Shown here one piece after another: positions 38,794 through 49,283 of a stretch of 64,000 bases of DNA. Source of the DNA: Fulvia fulva (lineage: Eukaryota > Ascomycota > Dothideomycetes > Mycosphaerellales > Mycosphaerellaceae). Every line of letters begins with the position of its first letter. Positions within the stretch are counted from its first letter, which is position 1. A model generated the notes under the pieces. The model saw only the letters and a list, made by a program, of their open reading frames with translations. It had not been told where the DNA came from and made no database searches. Both the position numbers and the translations under genes were made by a program. The stretch lies in NCBI RefSeq assembly GCF_020509005.1, contig NC_063013.1, positions 5,456,001-5,520,000 of the forward strand, read 5' to 3'.

Positions 38794-40599
38794 ATGAAAG
38801 ACACGAATAATGAAGCGGCGGGCTCAGACATAGGGCTGCATGGTCAGGAACCGGCATTGCACGTCATATGCCTGGGTAATTCAGGCGGACCCAGTGAGGA
38901 GAATGTGACGGCCTTCTTGGTACGCTCGATAGGCAGCGAATGGGCTAAAGGCTCGCTGCTGGCAGTAGATGCTGGTTCACATCTTGCGCCCATAACCAGA
39001 ATCCTCGAACAGAGCTTCCCGAGCATAAGCGGGGACAGGAGCAAGGCTGGCAGGGGCTCGAACGGAAGCCATGCGTCGAATGGGGATGGCATTAGTTTGC
39101 CTGGTCGGCTAGAAAGGGCATCATTATCGCCATCGCCTGCTGTGCCAGAAGACAACCCTCCCAAGCCAGAACCCACAATCTTAAGCGAAGGACCATTTGC
39201 TGGCCTAAAGTTTCCCAACGACTCAGCCCGTGCGAATGCGCTGCATGTCTTGCGGACTTATATTGCAACCTACCTAATCACGCATCCACACCTTGACCAT
39301 CTTTCGGGTTTTGCCATCAACACAGCAGCTTTCCATGCGACTTCACGACCCAAGACGCTGGCAGCACTGCCAAGCACAGTCAATGCGATCAAGGACCATA
39401 TTTTCAACGATGTTATTTGGCCGAACTTGACCGACGAGGATGGCGGTGTCGGCTTTGTCACATTCCAGCGCTTGAAGGAAGGCGGCGATGTCATGATCGG
39501 CGAAGGTGAAGGTAGAGGCTACATTGATGTTTGTGATGGATTGAGCGCGAGGGCGTTTAAGGTTTCGCATGGGACATGCACCAAAGGACCGCCGAGCCAT
39601 CACCATCGGGGAAGCATTCCAGGCATACCAGATGGCAGCCCGCCTTACAATGGCTCCATCGCGGGGACATTACAAGACCTTGGATCTACAGCAATGAACA
39701 GGACGACGTCGTTTCCGCACTTGCAGTCAGGTCCTCCGACACCTGGTGTATCGTCTCGGCAGAGCTTCTTCAACAGCCACCCTTCACCTGCGGTACAGGC
39801 GACCGATCAGCATCGTGCATGTGTGGTGGACAGCACGGCTTTCTTCTTGCGTGACGAGTATACACAACGGGAGGTGCTGATCTTTGGTGATGTCGAGCCG
39901 GACTCCATATCTCTAACGCCCCGAAATCACATCATCTGGCAGGAAGCGGCGCGAAAGATCGCACATGGTGTGTTGGGTGGCATTTTCATCGAGTGCAGCT
40001 ACGACGACAGCCAAGTAGATGCTCTCCTTTTTGGTCATCTCAACCCAAAGCACCTAATCGCCGAGTTACAGTACCTCGGACGACAAGTCAACGAAGCCAA
40101 GTCCATTCGCGAAGCGGAGAGGAACACCAAGAAACGGAAGCGTTCTGGTCCTAATGGTCTGGACAACATTGCTAAGAACGTGTTCCCAGAGAACGACCAC
40201 CGCAAACGAAGCCGCAGCCTAGCGAATCGAACAGTCTTCGCCGATGACAGACGGCGCAGCAGCGCGCCCGACAACAGCACGACGAGTGCCCCGACGGATG
40301 CCACGAATCGCTATCACCCCCAACTAGATCATGACATGATTTCGCCACAGAACACATCTTTTCCGAGACCTGATAGTGTTGTGGACAACAGTACCGGCAG
40401 CACTGCTCACCATGAAATGCCTCTTAGTGGCATTAAGATATTGATAATTCACATCAAAGATACCCTTAAGGATGGTCCGCACGTTAGCGAGACTATCTTG
40501 ACGCAATTGAAAGATTATGAGGCACAACTTCAGGAGGAAGGACAGGGTTTGGGCTGCGAGTTTGTTATCTCGCAAAGTGGGGAGAGCTACGTGTTTTGA
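38794..40599 (+). CDS. PDE1: Class II (low-affinity) 3',5'-cyclic-nucleotide phosphodiesterase
   Basis: Encodes 601 residues in one exon. Class II phosphodiesterases hydrolyse cAMP to AMP and lower signalling through protein kinase A. The metal-binding signature THPHLDHLSG lies at about residues 163-172, matching the HxHxDH motif of the metallo-beta-lactamase fold. Upstream, LHVICLGNSGGPSEENVTAFLVRS is the typical N-terminal strand and turn. Later, SHGTC, a conserved GDVEPD segment, FIECSYDDSQ and a C-terminal HIKDTLKDG are also characteristic. Long Ser/Arg-rich low-complexity inserts (about 80-135 and 430-510) are typical of filamentous fungal forms. Intact; no intron seen. Confidence 0.9.
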   Translation: MKDTNNEAAGSDIGLHGQEPALHVICLGNSGGPSEENVTAFLVRSIGSEWAKGSLLAVDAGSHLAPITRILEQSFPSISGDRSKAGRGSNGSHASNGDGISLPGRLERASLSPSPAVPEDNPPKPEPTILSEGPFAGLKFPNDSARANALHVLRTYIATYLITHPHLDHLSGFAINTAAFHATSRPKTLAALPSTVNAIKDHIFNDVIWPNLTDEDGGVGFVTFQRLKEGGDVMIGEGEGRGYIDVCDGLSARAFKVSHGTCTKGPPSHHHRGSIPGIPDGSPPYNGSIAGTLQDLGSTAMNRTTSFPHLQSGPPTPGVSSRQSFFNSHPSPAVQATDQHRACVVDSTAFFLRDEYTQREVLIFGDVEPDSISLTPRNHIIWQEAARKIAHGVLGGIFIECSYDDSQVDALLFGHLNPKHLIAELQYLGRQVNEAKSIREAERNTKKRKRSGPNGLDNIAKNVFPENDHRKRSRSLANRTVFADDRRRSSAPDNSTTSAPTDATNRYHPQLDHDMISPQNTSFPRPDSVVDNSTGSTAHHEMPLSGIKILIIHIKDTLKDGPHVSETILTQLKDYEAQLQEEGQGLGCEFVISQSGESYVF

Positions 40600-41088
40600 T
40601 ACTGGGGTTGGGGTTCATGGGTCTTGGCAACACATGCGACAGGACGCTCTCGATAATCTGATCCATGGTTGCGCGCGTAGGGCAAGCATATCGGAAGGAG
40701 TTACGGTGGATCGGCCAAGCATTTGACACGGACTTGAATGCATGGAAAAGGTGCGTGGTTCAGGAGCTAGTTCCAGGTTGACTTGCTCTCACATATACTT
40801 ACTCAAAAGTGTGTCTCATCCCGTTAGCAACGCGCTTTGCTCTCTTCCGACTCACGTCTTCGCACCCGCAAGGGCGCTCGCAGTACTGGTCTGCTATCTG
40901 AGTCTCTTTGAACAAATACATTGCACTTCTATTCGCAAGAATAAAAGTGGCGGCGACGCGCTCAGCTCCCTCGAAATGCTATACTCTCAGCACCGCTGCG
41001 ACGCGTTGGCCTATCTTAGGCAAGTCGTCGATCATAGAGTGGCGACGCGCTCGGACAAAATGCACTATCATCCGACCTGGAACCCGCT
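40600..41088. other. Intergenic, convergent gene ends
   Basis: About 490 bp between the phosphodiesterase stop and the stop of the minus-strand gene at 41089. No gene is recognised. Confidence 0.5.
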
Positions 41089-41709
41089 TCAGCCCAGTCC
41101 GCGAACAGGTCGAGCAGCGGCGTCCAACTTCCGCAGCATGCAGAAAATCTGCTCCTTCATAGCGAATTTTGATGCTCCGACCTCCTGCTCGCTCGTCCCT
41201 TCTCCTTTCATCTCAACTTTCCTGAAGAACTTGCGACCTTTCTTTGTGTAATCAAAGATGCCATGAGCGGTGTTTGTTAAACTTCCAAGCATCGGGAGAG
41301 TGACTGTCGCATCGATCCGCCACACGTTGGTTCGAGCGAGGAGTGTAGCGCTGAAGGCTACGTGTCTGTGCTCGCTATCCTCGCCTCCGCACTCTTGGGT
41401 GATTGTGAGGTGTTGGATGTGTTCGAGATCGATTGTCGGAATCCGAGAGATGAGCGTCTTGTCCAGTTTGGCATGAGTGTTGTGGCCACACTCGATGATG
41501 AAGCGCAAAGTGCGCCAGTAGTTGCGGTAGGCGCTTCGGTAGAGACCCTGGGCTTCTTCGTGGATCTGCCGGCAGGTCAAGAGGAAAGCTTTTGAGGGTG
41601 GCGTAGCATGGCGGAGGTCTACGGGATCTGTCTGACGTTGCGCGACGCAGAGTTGGTAGATGGAGTTGCGAAGTTCGGCTGGGGGTTGGAGCAGTCGCGA
41701 TGATGACAT
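41089..41709 (-). CDS. F-box-like hypothetical protein
   Basis: Encodes 206 residues starting MSSSRLLQPPAELRNSIYQL. The frame is open upstream to 41847, but this ATG places the LPAELRNxIYxL-type motif at the N terminus as in the family. That motif, followed by LLTCRQIHEEA, is the hallmark of a very large group of Dothideomycete proteins with F-box-like N termini, mostly of unknown function. Intact and single-exon. It may be a substrate adaptor for ubiquitin ligases, but this is only inference. Confidence 0.65.
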   Translation of the reverse strand: MSSSRLLQPPAELRNSIYQLCVAQRQTDPVDLRHATPPSKAFLLTCRQIHEEAQGLYRSAYRNYWRTLRFIIECGHNTHAKLDKTLISRIPTIDLEHIQHLTITQECGGEDSEHRHVAFSATLLARTNVWRIDATVTLPMLGSLTNTAHGIFDYTKKGRKFFRKVEMKGEGTSEQEVGASKFAMKEQIFCMLRKLDAAARPVRGLG

Positions 41710-41929
41710 AGTGCGACGCGGCGATTGTTTTCGACAAAGAGGGAGAGAGGATGTCTTAGCAGTGATTGTTTGTGTGGAGTCGAGGTGGCATGGAAGCGTG
41801 AAGAGAGACTTTCGGGAAATCTGCGCTTGAAGCGTGTCCTTGTTCATCTAGTGGCATTTGCATGTGATCTGGTCTTGAGATTCTTCTAGATCACAACAAA
41901 CACTCATGAACACCTTACAACCCCAAAAT

Positions 41930-43728
41930 CTAGCATATTGGCACCTTGAAAGCCGGGAAGGTGTAAGTCCAACTATCAATCGACGCTTGATCACTAACAC
42001 AGTCGAATGTAGAGCTGTGACCCTGCCAAAGCGGACGGCTTGGCCACTGGCACAGCTGCTGTACCTCGCCTTCGTAAGGGTTGGAAGTAGATGTGATCGC
42101 AGCGTTTAGTCGGCTTGGCTTCACACCATTCTCGACCCAGTCAATCATGGTCTGCATATTGTCCTGTGGGTAGGGACCTGGCTGCAGCGTGTTGGCACCG
42201 CAGTGAGCAGCCCCTGGAATGAGGTAAAACTGGTACCAATCGGACAATGCCTCCTGGGCTTCCTCGTCGGTAGAGTTGGGGTACACGATCGAGCGGACAG
42301 ACTGCCAGTAGTGCACAGAGGATGCAGAGGGAATGCTTGGGTCAGATTTGCCGTGATAGTGCAGCAGTTTGCCTCCGGACTTCTGGAATGGAGTCAAGTC
42401 TGGGATCGTGGTCTGGAGACTATCGAGGTAGCGGAAGTAACCGATAGTCATCCACTCGACCAGATTATCGTAGGTCACACCATCGAGGTTCTCGAGATTG
42501 TCGATGTCGAGAGCTGAATAAATTTGGTCACGTATTGGCCGCCGGTGGACGGGCTATTGAGAGTCCAAGATTGAGTGCTATTGTCCCAGGTCGGGTCAGC
42601 ATGGGATAGATCTTAGCCGATCTGGTAAGACAAGTATGCACGCTCGCCTTGCGAGTTGTGCAGGCCATCGTAGTACGCTTGGGCCACCGCGATATCCTTC
42701 TCTGTGATGGTACCATTCTGAGCAGGGGTCGAGCTACTTTGGCTACCGGCTGGTTGTCGCTTCACCTTGTTCGAAAAGCCAAATCCGAGCGAAGAACTCG
42801 TGGTAGCCGCACAGTAGTAGCTTCCGCCAACGAGCGAACTCAGGTCGAAGTTCAGCTTGCAGAGGTCTGTTCTAGAGATGACACCATTTGTACGGCCGTC
42901 AAGTGGATCGCAGGCTGCAATGGTAGCGTTGACGATCTTATCCGAGGCGCAAGTGGGTGTGTAGTAGTCCATGGCGTGCTCGATAGTGGCTGGGTAGACA
43001 TGGTTGACCTGTTGCTGCGCGAAGCGGAAAGCTGGGGCGCCCGTGATAGCATCATCGTACTCCTCGCCCCATCTCTGGACTTGAGACATGCCTTCTCTGC
43101 GTCCATCGGAACAGCCCTCGTAGTAGGTGTAGATCTTTGTGTCAGTCGAAGAGCCGTAGAGCGTGGGCAGAATCTGCTTGGCCATCCGGGTCATCTCGCC
43201 AAGCGCGGTGTACGCAAGTGCGTATGTGGCGTCCCAATTGATTGTGCCATTGCCATAGAGCACCTCCTTATCGTAGCTGTAGTTGAAGGCATCGTAGCCT
43301 GCGCTGATCGCACCGCTGGCGGCACTGTACTCGAGACCTCCAGTCGCATCGCTCGACAAGGAGAAGCCACTACCACCAGCCACGTAAAAGCGACTCTTGT
43401 AGTTCGATGGCACCGGAAATGCGTATTTGACGACCACCTCATCGTTCTTACCTGTGTGTGTTTAGGTGACCGGCACGTTGCAGTAGTTGAAGGTTTCGGA
43501 CGACGAGCTGGAACTGCTTGACGCTTGACGCTTCATCATTCCTCCACCAGTAGTTGCGTTGTACACGGCACTGGCTGTGACTGCGGACGTGATGAGGTCA
43601 ATCCCAAGCAGTGTACCATTCGCTGGAAGCGCGGCCTGCACATTCGACACTGTGCACACAGTTGAGAGTGGCGAGGTATCAGCTCTTGCTGCCAGACCAG
43701 CGGCAAGAGCTCGAGTGATTCCAGGCAT
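41930..43728 (-). pseudogene. Tannase/feruloyl esterase family pseudogene
   Basis: The conceptual protein is about 598 residues, the usual size for this secreted family that cleaves gallate or ferulate esters of plant material. It starts MPGITRALAAG. The nucleophile motif is EGCSDGRREGM, the acid is in HGKSDPSIP and the catalytic His in IPGAAHCG; paired cysteines are present. Three lesions break it. TAA at 43464-43462 follows CNVPVT, TAA at 42615-42613 follows YLSYQIG, and a probable 1-bp loss lies near 42510 before LDIDNLENLDG. None has the CpA pattern of RIP. Downstream sequence remains highly conserved, so decay is recent or the assembly has errors. Confidence 0.82.
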
Positions 43729-44571
43729 GGTTACAGTGTCCAAGAGGATGAGTCGAGATCGCGAATGAAGTGCTTGCAGGGTGTGTTGTCCTACATCAAG
43801 AAGCGGAACTCTTAGACTCGCAGCAACTGGAGAATGCCTACCTTGCACGAGAAAGATCGAGCCACCAGCCTTACGGTGGCCATATGCGCACGGTGCCGAC
43901 GACTCAAGACACTCGTGGTCGTCGTAATCCTTGCAGGCAGCGAAGAGGCCAATGGCTAGAATTTTCGTGTTTTGAGTATAGCCATGCAACACTGTCGGAG
44001 ATGAGTAGCACACCGCAGTGCAGCCATGAAGCCTAGCCACGCAACCGCGCACTGTACCGGTCTGGAAGATCGTGGCTAGCGATATCGAAGGTGTAATTAT
44101 GGCAAAGTCTCTCCCCCGAATCGATCAGAAGGACTCGGCCTTTAGAATTCGAGCGTGTGGTGATCGTTTAGTGTTCATGGATTTGTGACCGCCACTGGCG
44201 ACAACCAGAATACGTCCTCGCCGCAGATAGTCTTTGCGAGGGATCGCCGTAACCTGCCGCCAGTTGAAGTTGAAGGTGACGAGTTGAAGTTTCGGCCGAC
44301 CTGAGGGATTGAGTATTTGAGAGGTTGAGGCTCTCTGAGCAGCAGTTCCGGTGGCCCACATCAGCCGACACATACAGCAGCTTGCACCAATGTCCGAAAA
44401 GAATCCGTCGCTTCGCACACATGGAACTCGTTTAGTCAGTGTCACAGAATGGTGCTGGAAAATGGTGTTGACCCAAGTTATTGGTCATTATGAGACGAGC
44501 CCAAACTGCCCATCTTCCTGGTATCTTTCGCAAACGCCAAACGCCTTCCCGTCTGTCTGCAATACATCAAA
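43729..44571. other. Intergenic, no gene seen
   Basis: About 840 bp between the tannase pseudogene start and the Spc24 stop. It holds the presumptive tannase promoter; short frames look random. Confidence 0.5.
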
Positions 44572-45230
44572 TCATATGCTATCCCACAAAGTCTTGGTGT
44601 AGTGGCCTGGAGCCTGCGAGCTGTCCACATCAATCACATTGACATCTCCCTTGCCAGCGTTGTGAATGACGGCTCTGTTGTATTCTCCGGTCTTCGCGTC
44701 TTGCTGTACCTCGATTCCGAGAGAACGGTAAAAGCTCAATTTGAGGCTATTGGAGGGATTAGCATCAGTCCCATGGACAACTCCCATCACTCCCTGTCCA
44801 CTCACATATTGGCATCCTCTTGCTTCTGCACAGATCTTCTCGCACCACCCTCCACGCCTTCTTTCTCGAGCGTCTCCAACTGCTGTTTCAGCGCCGCAAG
44901 CTCCCCGCCTAGTCTTTCTGTCTCGATCTCTGCATCGTTGACGCCTTTCGCGATCCTGAACTTCTCGGTGTCCATCTTGAGCATCTCTGCTGCGTGACGT
45001 CCTGCATCGTGTCGCTCCTCTTCGTAGTCGTACTGTCCCTTGATGTTGTTTAGCCGTCTACTGAGGCTGCTCAAGACGTCGGTCTGTTGGTCCAATCGCG
45101 ATTGTCGCGCGCTCGCCAGTGTGTGCAGTGATTCTGATATGCGGTTCAAGCTGTCCTTGTCTGGTGCAATGCGGAATTTGCTCGTCGTTGCGGACATCAA
45201 GTCTACCGGGTCTTCGTCGAACAAGACCAT
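44572..45230 (-). CDS. SPC24: Kinetochore protein Spc24
   Basis: Two exons, 45230-44806 and 44746-44572, with a 59-bp intron (GTGAGT...AATAG, branch GCTAAT), give 199 residues. Spc24 pairs with Spc25 in the Ndc80 complex and links microtubules to the inner kinetochore. The N terminus MVLFDEDPVDLM is followed by a long coiled coil (about 30-130). The C-terminal globular domain has LKLSFYRSLGIEV and NVIDVDSS and ends TKTLWDSI, as expected. I chose the ATG at 45230 because the longer upstream frame (to 45470) has no conserved content. It is divergent from FIS1 with 278 bp between starts. Confidence 0.88.
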
Positions 45231-45508
45231 ATTTGCGGCTATCGCGTTTTTCGTGCGCGTTCGTGGGTCTGTTCGAGGGCAAATGCAAGATTGTCGCACT
45301 TCAAGGCCAATGTTGATGTGGTGCGTCACTTCCCAAACAGAACGCTCCTTCCTCAGCAACCACGCGACGCGGACCGAGTCCCGCCTGGCCCAAGCTTCAG
45401 ACCCTTGCCCGCCGGGTGACGTTTTGGCCGCCACGCCTTGTGAGAGTTGGCGAAGGCAGTCGCAATCCACATCTTCTGGTGCAACAGATCACCACATCGG
45501 AAGTCACC

Positions 45509-46175
45509 ATGGCAGAACATCTACCCTGTGAGTCTTGAACCAGCAACGTGCGACGACTTGAAATCATCATCAATATGGATGCAAAAGCTGACCAAAACCG
45601 CTTTCCAGATGCCGCGGATGCAGAGAGGTATGCCGTCGCCTTGGTCGCGAGTTCACGATGTTCGGGACAGAGAGCTGATCCACCCGTGTAGCCCCCTGAA
45701 GCCAGCAGAACTCCAAGTCCTGCGGTTACAGTACGAGAAAGAAGGCGAATATGTCTCGCTGCAGACCAAGTTCAACTATGCATGGGTATGATCAGGGCCA
45801 GACACCTCGAAGCACTTGGACAAGCTCTCATGATTACACTAGGGCCTCATAAAGTCATCATCGCGAACAGACCAACAAGACGGCGTACGACTCCTCTCGG
45901 ACATATTCCGGCAGAGCCCCGATCGAAGGCGAGAATGCTTATACTACCTCGCCCTCGGCAACTACAAACTCGGCAACTACGCAGAGGCACGACGATACAA
46001 CGATAACCTACTCGAGATCGAACCGAATAACCTGCAAGCACAGAGCCTGAGCCAAATTGTCGAGGAGAAGGTAAACAAGGAAGGTCTCGTGGGCATGGCT
46101 ATAGTGGGAGGACTGGCAGTGGCCGCTGGTGTCGTCGGTGGCATGATTTTCAAAGGAGCACAACGAAAGAGATAG
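45509..46175 (+). CDS. FIS1: Mitochondrial fission 1 protein
   Basis: Four exons (45509-45527, 45609-45627, 45692-45785, 45843-46175) give 154 residues, the normal size. Fis1 is a tail-anchored outer-membrane protein that recruits the fission machinery to mitochondria and peroxisomes. The N-terminal arm, then [16 protein letters not shown] and FNYAWGLIKS, and the TPR-like repeats ([17 protein letters not shown]) are characteristic. A C-terminal transmembrane segment ([20 protein letters not shown]) is followed by a basic tail. Two 19-nt exons are easy to miss. All introns have GT-AG ends. Confidence 0.92.
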
Positions 46176-46322
46176 CGGAGCAGAGAGTCCGTACAACTTG
46201 CATTGAATAGGGAGCGGGAGCATGGCGTTGCAGATAAGTTGTTCTTCGAGCTACAATTACGAGTCTAATCTCTGTTACCCTTTGGCTGCTGCCCTGGTCA
46301 CTGATCCATGTCTGGCCCTATC

Positions 46323-47180
46323 TCACGACTCGAAGTCGAGCCTAGGTGCGATCTTCCCTGCCGCTACATCCTGAGTCACTCCCAGGCGTTGCCGAAGCTC
46401 GAACAGGTCGAGCCGTTGCTTGCCATTCGGATAAAAATTGCTCTCATCCAACCACTTCTCCAATGCCTGCTTCGCTATCGACCAGTCGTCGTCGATTAGA
46501 CTTAGCCAGGTCGAGTCGCGAGATCGACCTTTTGCGATCAGATGCTTCCGAAAGGTGCCCTCATACTTGTATCACAGTCTCTCAGCGGCCCTTCGCGAAG
46601 GCTTGTTGAGAGCATTGCACTTCCATGTCACTCTTCGATACGGTGGTGAAGTGCCCTTTGCTAGTGCTTGGGACTCTGGATCGAGCACATTCTTCAACAG
46701 CAAGTAGTGCATTTCTGTCGCAGCGGTCGTTCTCTGCAGAGCCGGGCCAAAGAGGATGCCGCCGACCTCGATGTCTCGATGCTGGTTGTTGATGTTGAGG
46801 TAGGAAATAATGCCCAGGACGTCACTGTGTTTCGACTCAGAGTCTTCAACTGTCCTCTCGGCGTTGAGGGGGCTTCGAGCAGCTTTGACTACATAAGTTA
46901 CAAATCCTGCTTCGGTTCCCAAGGCGGAAAGCGTGCTCCAGAGTTCATCTACGCCTTTCGGTATCGTCCAGGGTAGATAGTCAAACAAGTAGCCATTGCT
47001 CTGGAGTTGAAGGTTATCGGACAGACTTTGCATGTGAGAGCGGTCGATGCGTTCGAGTGTGACAAGTTTGCCTTTTAGTGTGAAGGTGTTGTCTGGGATG
47101 GCGCATAGAGTGGTGTCGACTTCCGGTCCCAGATCTGCAATTCGAGGGACATCCTCGACTGCTTCTTGGCTAGGCGGCAT
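46323..47180 (-). pseudogene. GNAT-family N-acetyltransferase with premature stop
   Basis: A 285-codon frame is interrupted once by TGA at 46574-46572 (codon 203). N-terminal GKLVTLERIDRSHMQSL, then VLGIISYLNINNQHRDIEVGGILF and TEMHYLLLKN, belong to the RimJ/RimL-like acetyltransferases. The sequence after the stop (YKYEGTFRKHLI... STWLSLIDDDW) is the usual C-terminal part of the fold, in the same frame. The stop replaces a residue in the RLGYKYEG-type motif; GGA to TGA would explain it and is not a RIP change. The product may be a truncated 202-residue protein. It is convergent with FIS1. Confidence 0.75.
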
Positions 47181-47744
47181 GGTCGTATGCTTTGCTGCAA
47201 AGTGTCAGTGAGACCTTAAAAAGGTTGTTCAAAGTCTCTGTATTTCGAAGGGAAAATGTCTTACGCCTTATACAAGCCGAATACGGCAAGGGCGCAACAG
47301 CCTGAAGCTCAAGCTCATTGCGCGATGGCAACTGCCAGATCTAGCAGCTGGGATTGTCAACGTAGGCACAATTCACTTCAACACATGATTGGAAAGCACA
47401 CACTGCTGTATCATATACAGTCCCACCCCCTATGTAATATATTTCAATACCATAGAAGCGCCACCCACCCTTCTTCCTCCCTGATGCAAGATTCGTTACC
47501 TAGAATACAGTATCAAACCCGAGAGTACAAGTAAACTCCGAAGCGAATCTCGAGCGTGGTATCCTCCTTTTCCAGGTTGTCCCATCCTTCCATGACTTTA
47601 AATTCCCCATGCTTTCCGTGGCCCAAAATCCAGTAACAGCCCTTCCGTTGGGGTATATCCGAGACCGTAATACGCAATGCCGCCGTGATACTCATTAAGT
47701 TAATCGTTCATTACCGCCCATACCTGTCGTAATAAAAATGCTTT
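47181..47744. other. Intergenic between two minus-strand genes, with a small possible coding remnant
   Basis: A 60-codon minus-strand frame at 47695-47513 (containing KGCYWILGHGKHGEF and a GWDNLE segment) looks more protein-like than its surroundings. It has no recognised family and could be a remnant or an exon. The remainder shows nothing. Confidence 0.35.
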
Positions 47745-49283
47745 TCACATTGTGCATTGGCCATAGAGCTTTTTGTGCTCGGCCTCGATCCAAAGTGGTT
47801 TCTCGTTCGCGTACCACTTGCGCAGATTGTTGAGAAGCTGGAGAAAGGTCAGTCTTGTCAAATATTAGGCGTGAACGGTGAGTGTGCTCGCCTTGTTTGC
47901 GGTCTTCTCATCGTACGTTTGCACGATCCCTCGCTCAAGCACATGGAATTCGAACGGAGGGTTGCGGCGACCCTTCGCGTTAGGTCGGAGGTGGGTCTTG
48001 AAATGGTCGCCTGTGTTATCTGGGCGACTGAAGGCTTTGCCGCATTTAGGCAACGGGCATTTGTAAGCACGCTCTCTCGAGTGCATGCTCATATGCCGCT
48101 TCAAGTGCTCAGTTCGCTCGAAACGACTACCACAGGGGTTGCCAGGTTCATCTTCGTAGGTGCACCGATGCGGCTTGGAGTCTTTCGATTCATGGGTGTG
48201 GGCTATGCCATTCTTGATCTCAAACGGCTTTCCTTCACATTGTACGATTATGCCGTTAATTTCTTGCTCCAGCCATGCTTTCCCTTCATGCTGGGACTTG
48301 CGTGAACGCTTGGCAGAACGACTATTCTTTCGTGCAACGCGCTGAGGGTTGTATCCACCAGGAAGCTGCCGCGATCGGGGCGTCGAGGTGCCACGAGACG
48401 GGGATGAGTACTCGTTCTTGATGTGGACGAAATCCGGGTCGGACTCGTCGAAGTACGCACCCATGGGGCTTTCAGGTCCTACTGCGTAAAAGTCACTGTA
48501 TCCCGAGGTGTCTGAATCGAAGCTCTGCGTATAAGCACCGTGAACAGTCTCGCCTGTACCGTATGCAGAGCTTGTGTCCATCGTATAGTCCTCTTGGGCA
48601 TTGACCTGCGATGGGACCACATGTTGTGGCTGATGGAATGCTGACGATGCCAGTGAAGCATGAGACGGTCCATACTGCGAATATGATGGTTGCTCAAATG
48701 ATTGCTGAAACGATTGGTCAACATTGCGGTACCCAAGTGTGGCAGGTGAGCACTCCTGGCTGAAGTTCAACCCGGTAGGGGCTACGAGGCTGGACGGAGT
48801 TTGCCGTGCGATCGACCAAGCGTTGCGAGCTGGCGACGCGGTCATTGTGGACGCAAAGCTGTCTTGTCCAACAGAAGGGTAGATCGGCATGTTTGAAGCA
48901 TCGCTCATTTGCTGGTGTTCGAATGGCATGCCAAACATTGACTGGCCCAGGTGCGCATTCTGGCAACTGTCGTTCATGGTCGCGGCGATGGAAGCGTGTA
49001 GGTCAACGCCGTCCGTCCAATGCGCAGTAAAGTCGTGAGACTGCGCCATGCTATGAATCGGCGTTACCGGCTGTGAGTAGCCGCTGATGGACGACGGGCC
49101 TGACTGGGATGCATCTGATAACGCAGAAAATGCCAACGACGGTCGTCGAGAGTCATGCGCAGACTGAGGCGGCGTAAGAGGCAACCCATGGAAAGCGAGA
49201 GCCTTTTCAGCAGGGCCACGAGTGTCAATACCGGGCACGACAACGCCACGCCCAGGTCTCACAGGTGTACCCGATGAAGACAT
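47745..49283 (-). CDS. C2H2 zinc-finger transcription factor
   Basis: The main exon is 49283-47892. A second exon, 47837-47745, is proposed across a 54-bp GC-AG intron (AAG then GCGAGC...CTCCAG, with a CTGAC branch site), giving 494 residues. Without splicing the frame ends at 47865 with 472. Two adjacent C2H2 fingers lie at residues 374-401 (C374, C384, H397, H401) and 409-431 (C409, C414, H427, H431), joined by a short SRERAYK linker. The spacing resembles developmental regulators of the BrlA/FlbC type, but I do not assign orthology. The N-terminal 300 residues are Ser/Gln/Pro-rich and probably activating. A basic PRSRQLPGGY... segment precedes the fingers. Confidence 0.82.

Noticed and set aside
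38794..38900. A CRISPR array or prophage anywhere in the window
   Set aside because: Introns, chromoviruses and RIP show a fungal nuclear genome, and no regularly spaced short repeats were seen.
11145..46574. Reassignment of TGA as a sense codon to explain the repeated in-frame TGA codons
   Set aside because: Intact genes such as Spc24 and Seb1 end in TGA and use TGG for tryptophan, and other lesions are TAA or indels.
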